Under the pieces are notes generated by a model. That model ran no database searches. It was not told the origin of the DNA and saw nothing but the letters and a program-made list of their open reading frames with translations. This document shows positions 63,752 through 64,000 of a DNA stretch of 64,000 bases, piece by piece; position 1 is the first letter of the stretch, and each line of letters starts with the position of its first letter. Origin of the DNA: Mycobacterium arosiense ATCC BAA-1401 = DSM 45069 (GTDB taxonomy: Bacteria > Actinomycetota > Actinomycetes > Mycobacteriales > Mycobacteriaceae); the NCBI RefSeq assembly GCF_002086125.1, contig NZ_MVHG01000005.1, positions 92,481-156,480 of the forward strand, given 5' to 3'. A program made the translations under genes and the position numbers.

Positions 63752-64000
63752 ATGGCGACGAGGAAGCGGCACAGCCCCGAACAGATTGTGCGCAAGCTGA
63801 TGGCGGCCGATCGGCTTTTGGCCGAGAGCCAGGACACCGCGGCGGTGTGCCGCGAGCTGGGTGTCTCCGAAGCGACCTATCACCGGTGGCGTAACCAGTT
63901 CGGCGGCTTGAAGGCCGAGGACGCTAGGCGGCTCAAAGACCTTGAGCGTGAAAACGCCACCCTGAAGCGGTTGTTGGCTGATGCGGAGTTGGAGAAAGTC
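63752..64000 (+). mobile_element. IS3-family transposase OrfA, cut by window edge
   Basis: ATG 63752 opens a frame with no stop to base 64000 (83 codons). The product has the HTH_Tnp_1 pattern of IS3 OrfA: RHSPEQIVRKLMAADRLLAE, VCRELGVSEATYHRWRNQFGG, then a leucine-zipper-like stretch (LKDLERENATLKRLLADAEL). The DDE-domain OrfB would follow outside the window. It marks the right boundary of the metabolic region. Confidence 0.9.

Overview
The window reads as chromosomal DNA of a Mycobacterium or very close relative. It is uniformly GC-rich, uses GTG and TTG starts freely, and chains genes with 4-nt ATGA/GTGA/TTGA overlaps. It carries a complete yrbE-mce operon with Mce-associated proteins, many paralogous acyl-CoA dehydrogenases (ACADs), short-chain dehydrogenases (SDRs), lipid-transfer-type thiolases, P450s, a KshA-like Rieske oxygenase and many TetR regulators. 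I see no rRNA, tRNA or CRISPR.

Layout. 1-4.6 kb (+): 3'-part of a thiolase, an alpha/beta hydrolase, an acyl-CoA synthetase and an ACAD. 4.6-6.4 kb (-): SDR and a luciferase-like (F420/FMN) oxidoreductase. 6.6-9.0 kb (+): a 5' remnant of an amidohydrolase, then an ACAD with two fused ACAD halves. 9.1-12.9 kb: a double-domain TetR and a small protein, divergent from an amidohydrolase and a MaoC hydratase. 12.9-15.2 kb: P450 plus 3Fe-4S ferredoxin, divergent from a TetR. 15.3-19.3 kb (-): operon of an unknown protein, SDR, VOC protein, quinone-type oxidoreductase and TetR. 19.4-24.8 kb: SnoaL-like protein, PEP-utiliser without an ATP-grasp domain, winged-helix protein, ppdK-like dikinase, TetR. 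25.2-30.3 kb (+): ACAD, CoA-transferase, SDR, Rieske oxygenase, TetR. 30.3-34.8 kb (-): aldehyde dehydrogenase, class III CoA-transferase, VOC protein, crotonase. 34.9-40.0 kb (+): three ACADs, GntR regulator, thioesterase-like protein. 40.0-43.2 kb (-): thiolase/DUF35 fusion, thiolase, crotonase. 43.3-50.5 kb (+): HSDL2-like SDR, two ACADs, two SDRs, an SDR pseudogene, P450, isochorismatase-like protein. 50.6-61.6 kb (-): ten-gene yrbE-mce operon. 61.6-62.9 kb: a long stretch with no recognisable gene. 62.9-64 kb: TetR and the start of an IS3-family transposase cut by the window edge.

How the genes fit together. Mce/YrbE proteins import lipids. P450s, the Rieske enzyme and the dehydrogenases would oxidise an alicyclic or branched substrate. 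The acyl-CoA synthetase and CoA-transferases activate acids. ACADs, crotonases, MaoC, SDRs and thiolases run beta-oxidation or retro-aldol steps. This resembles steroid catabolism in kind, but no ring-cleavage genes are visible, so the substrate is unknown (inference). The most unusual part is 18-25 kb: two proteins that split the domains of a rifampin-phosphotransferase/PEP-synthase-like enzyme, with related TetR-type half-sites in the two intergenic regions that bracket them. There are also signs of decay (amidohydrolase 5' remnant, frameshifted SDR) and several enzymes whose catalytic residues appear to be replaced.
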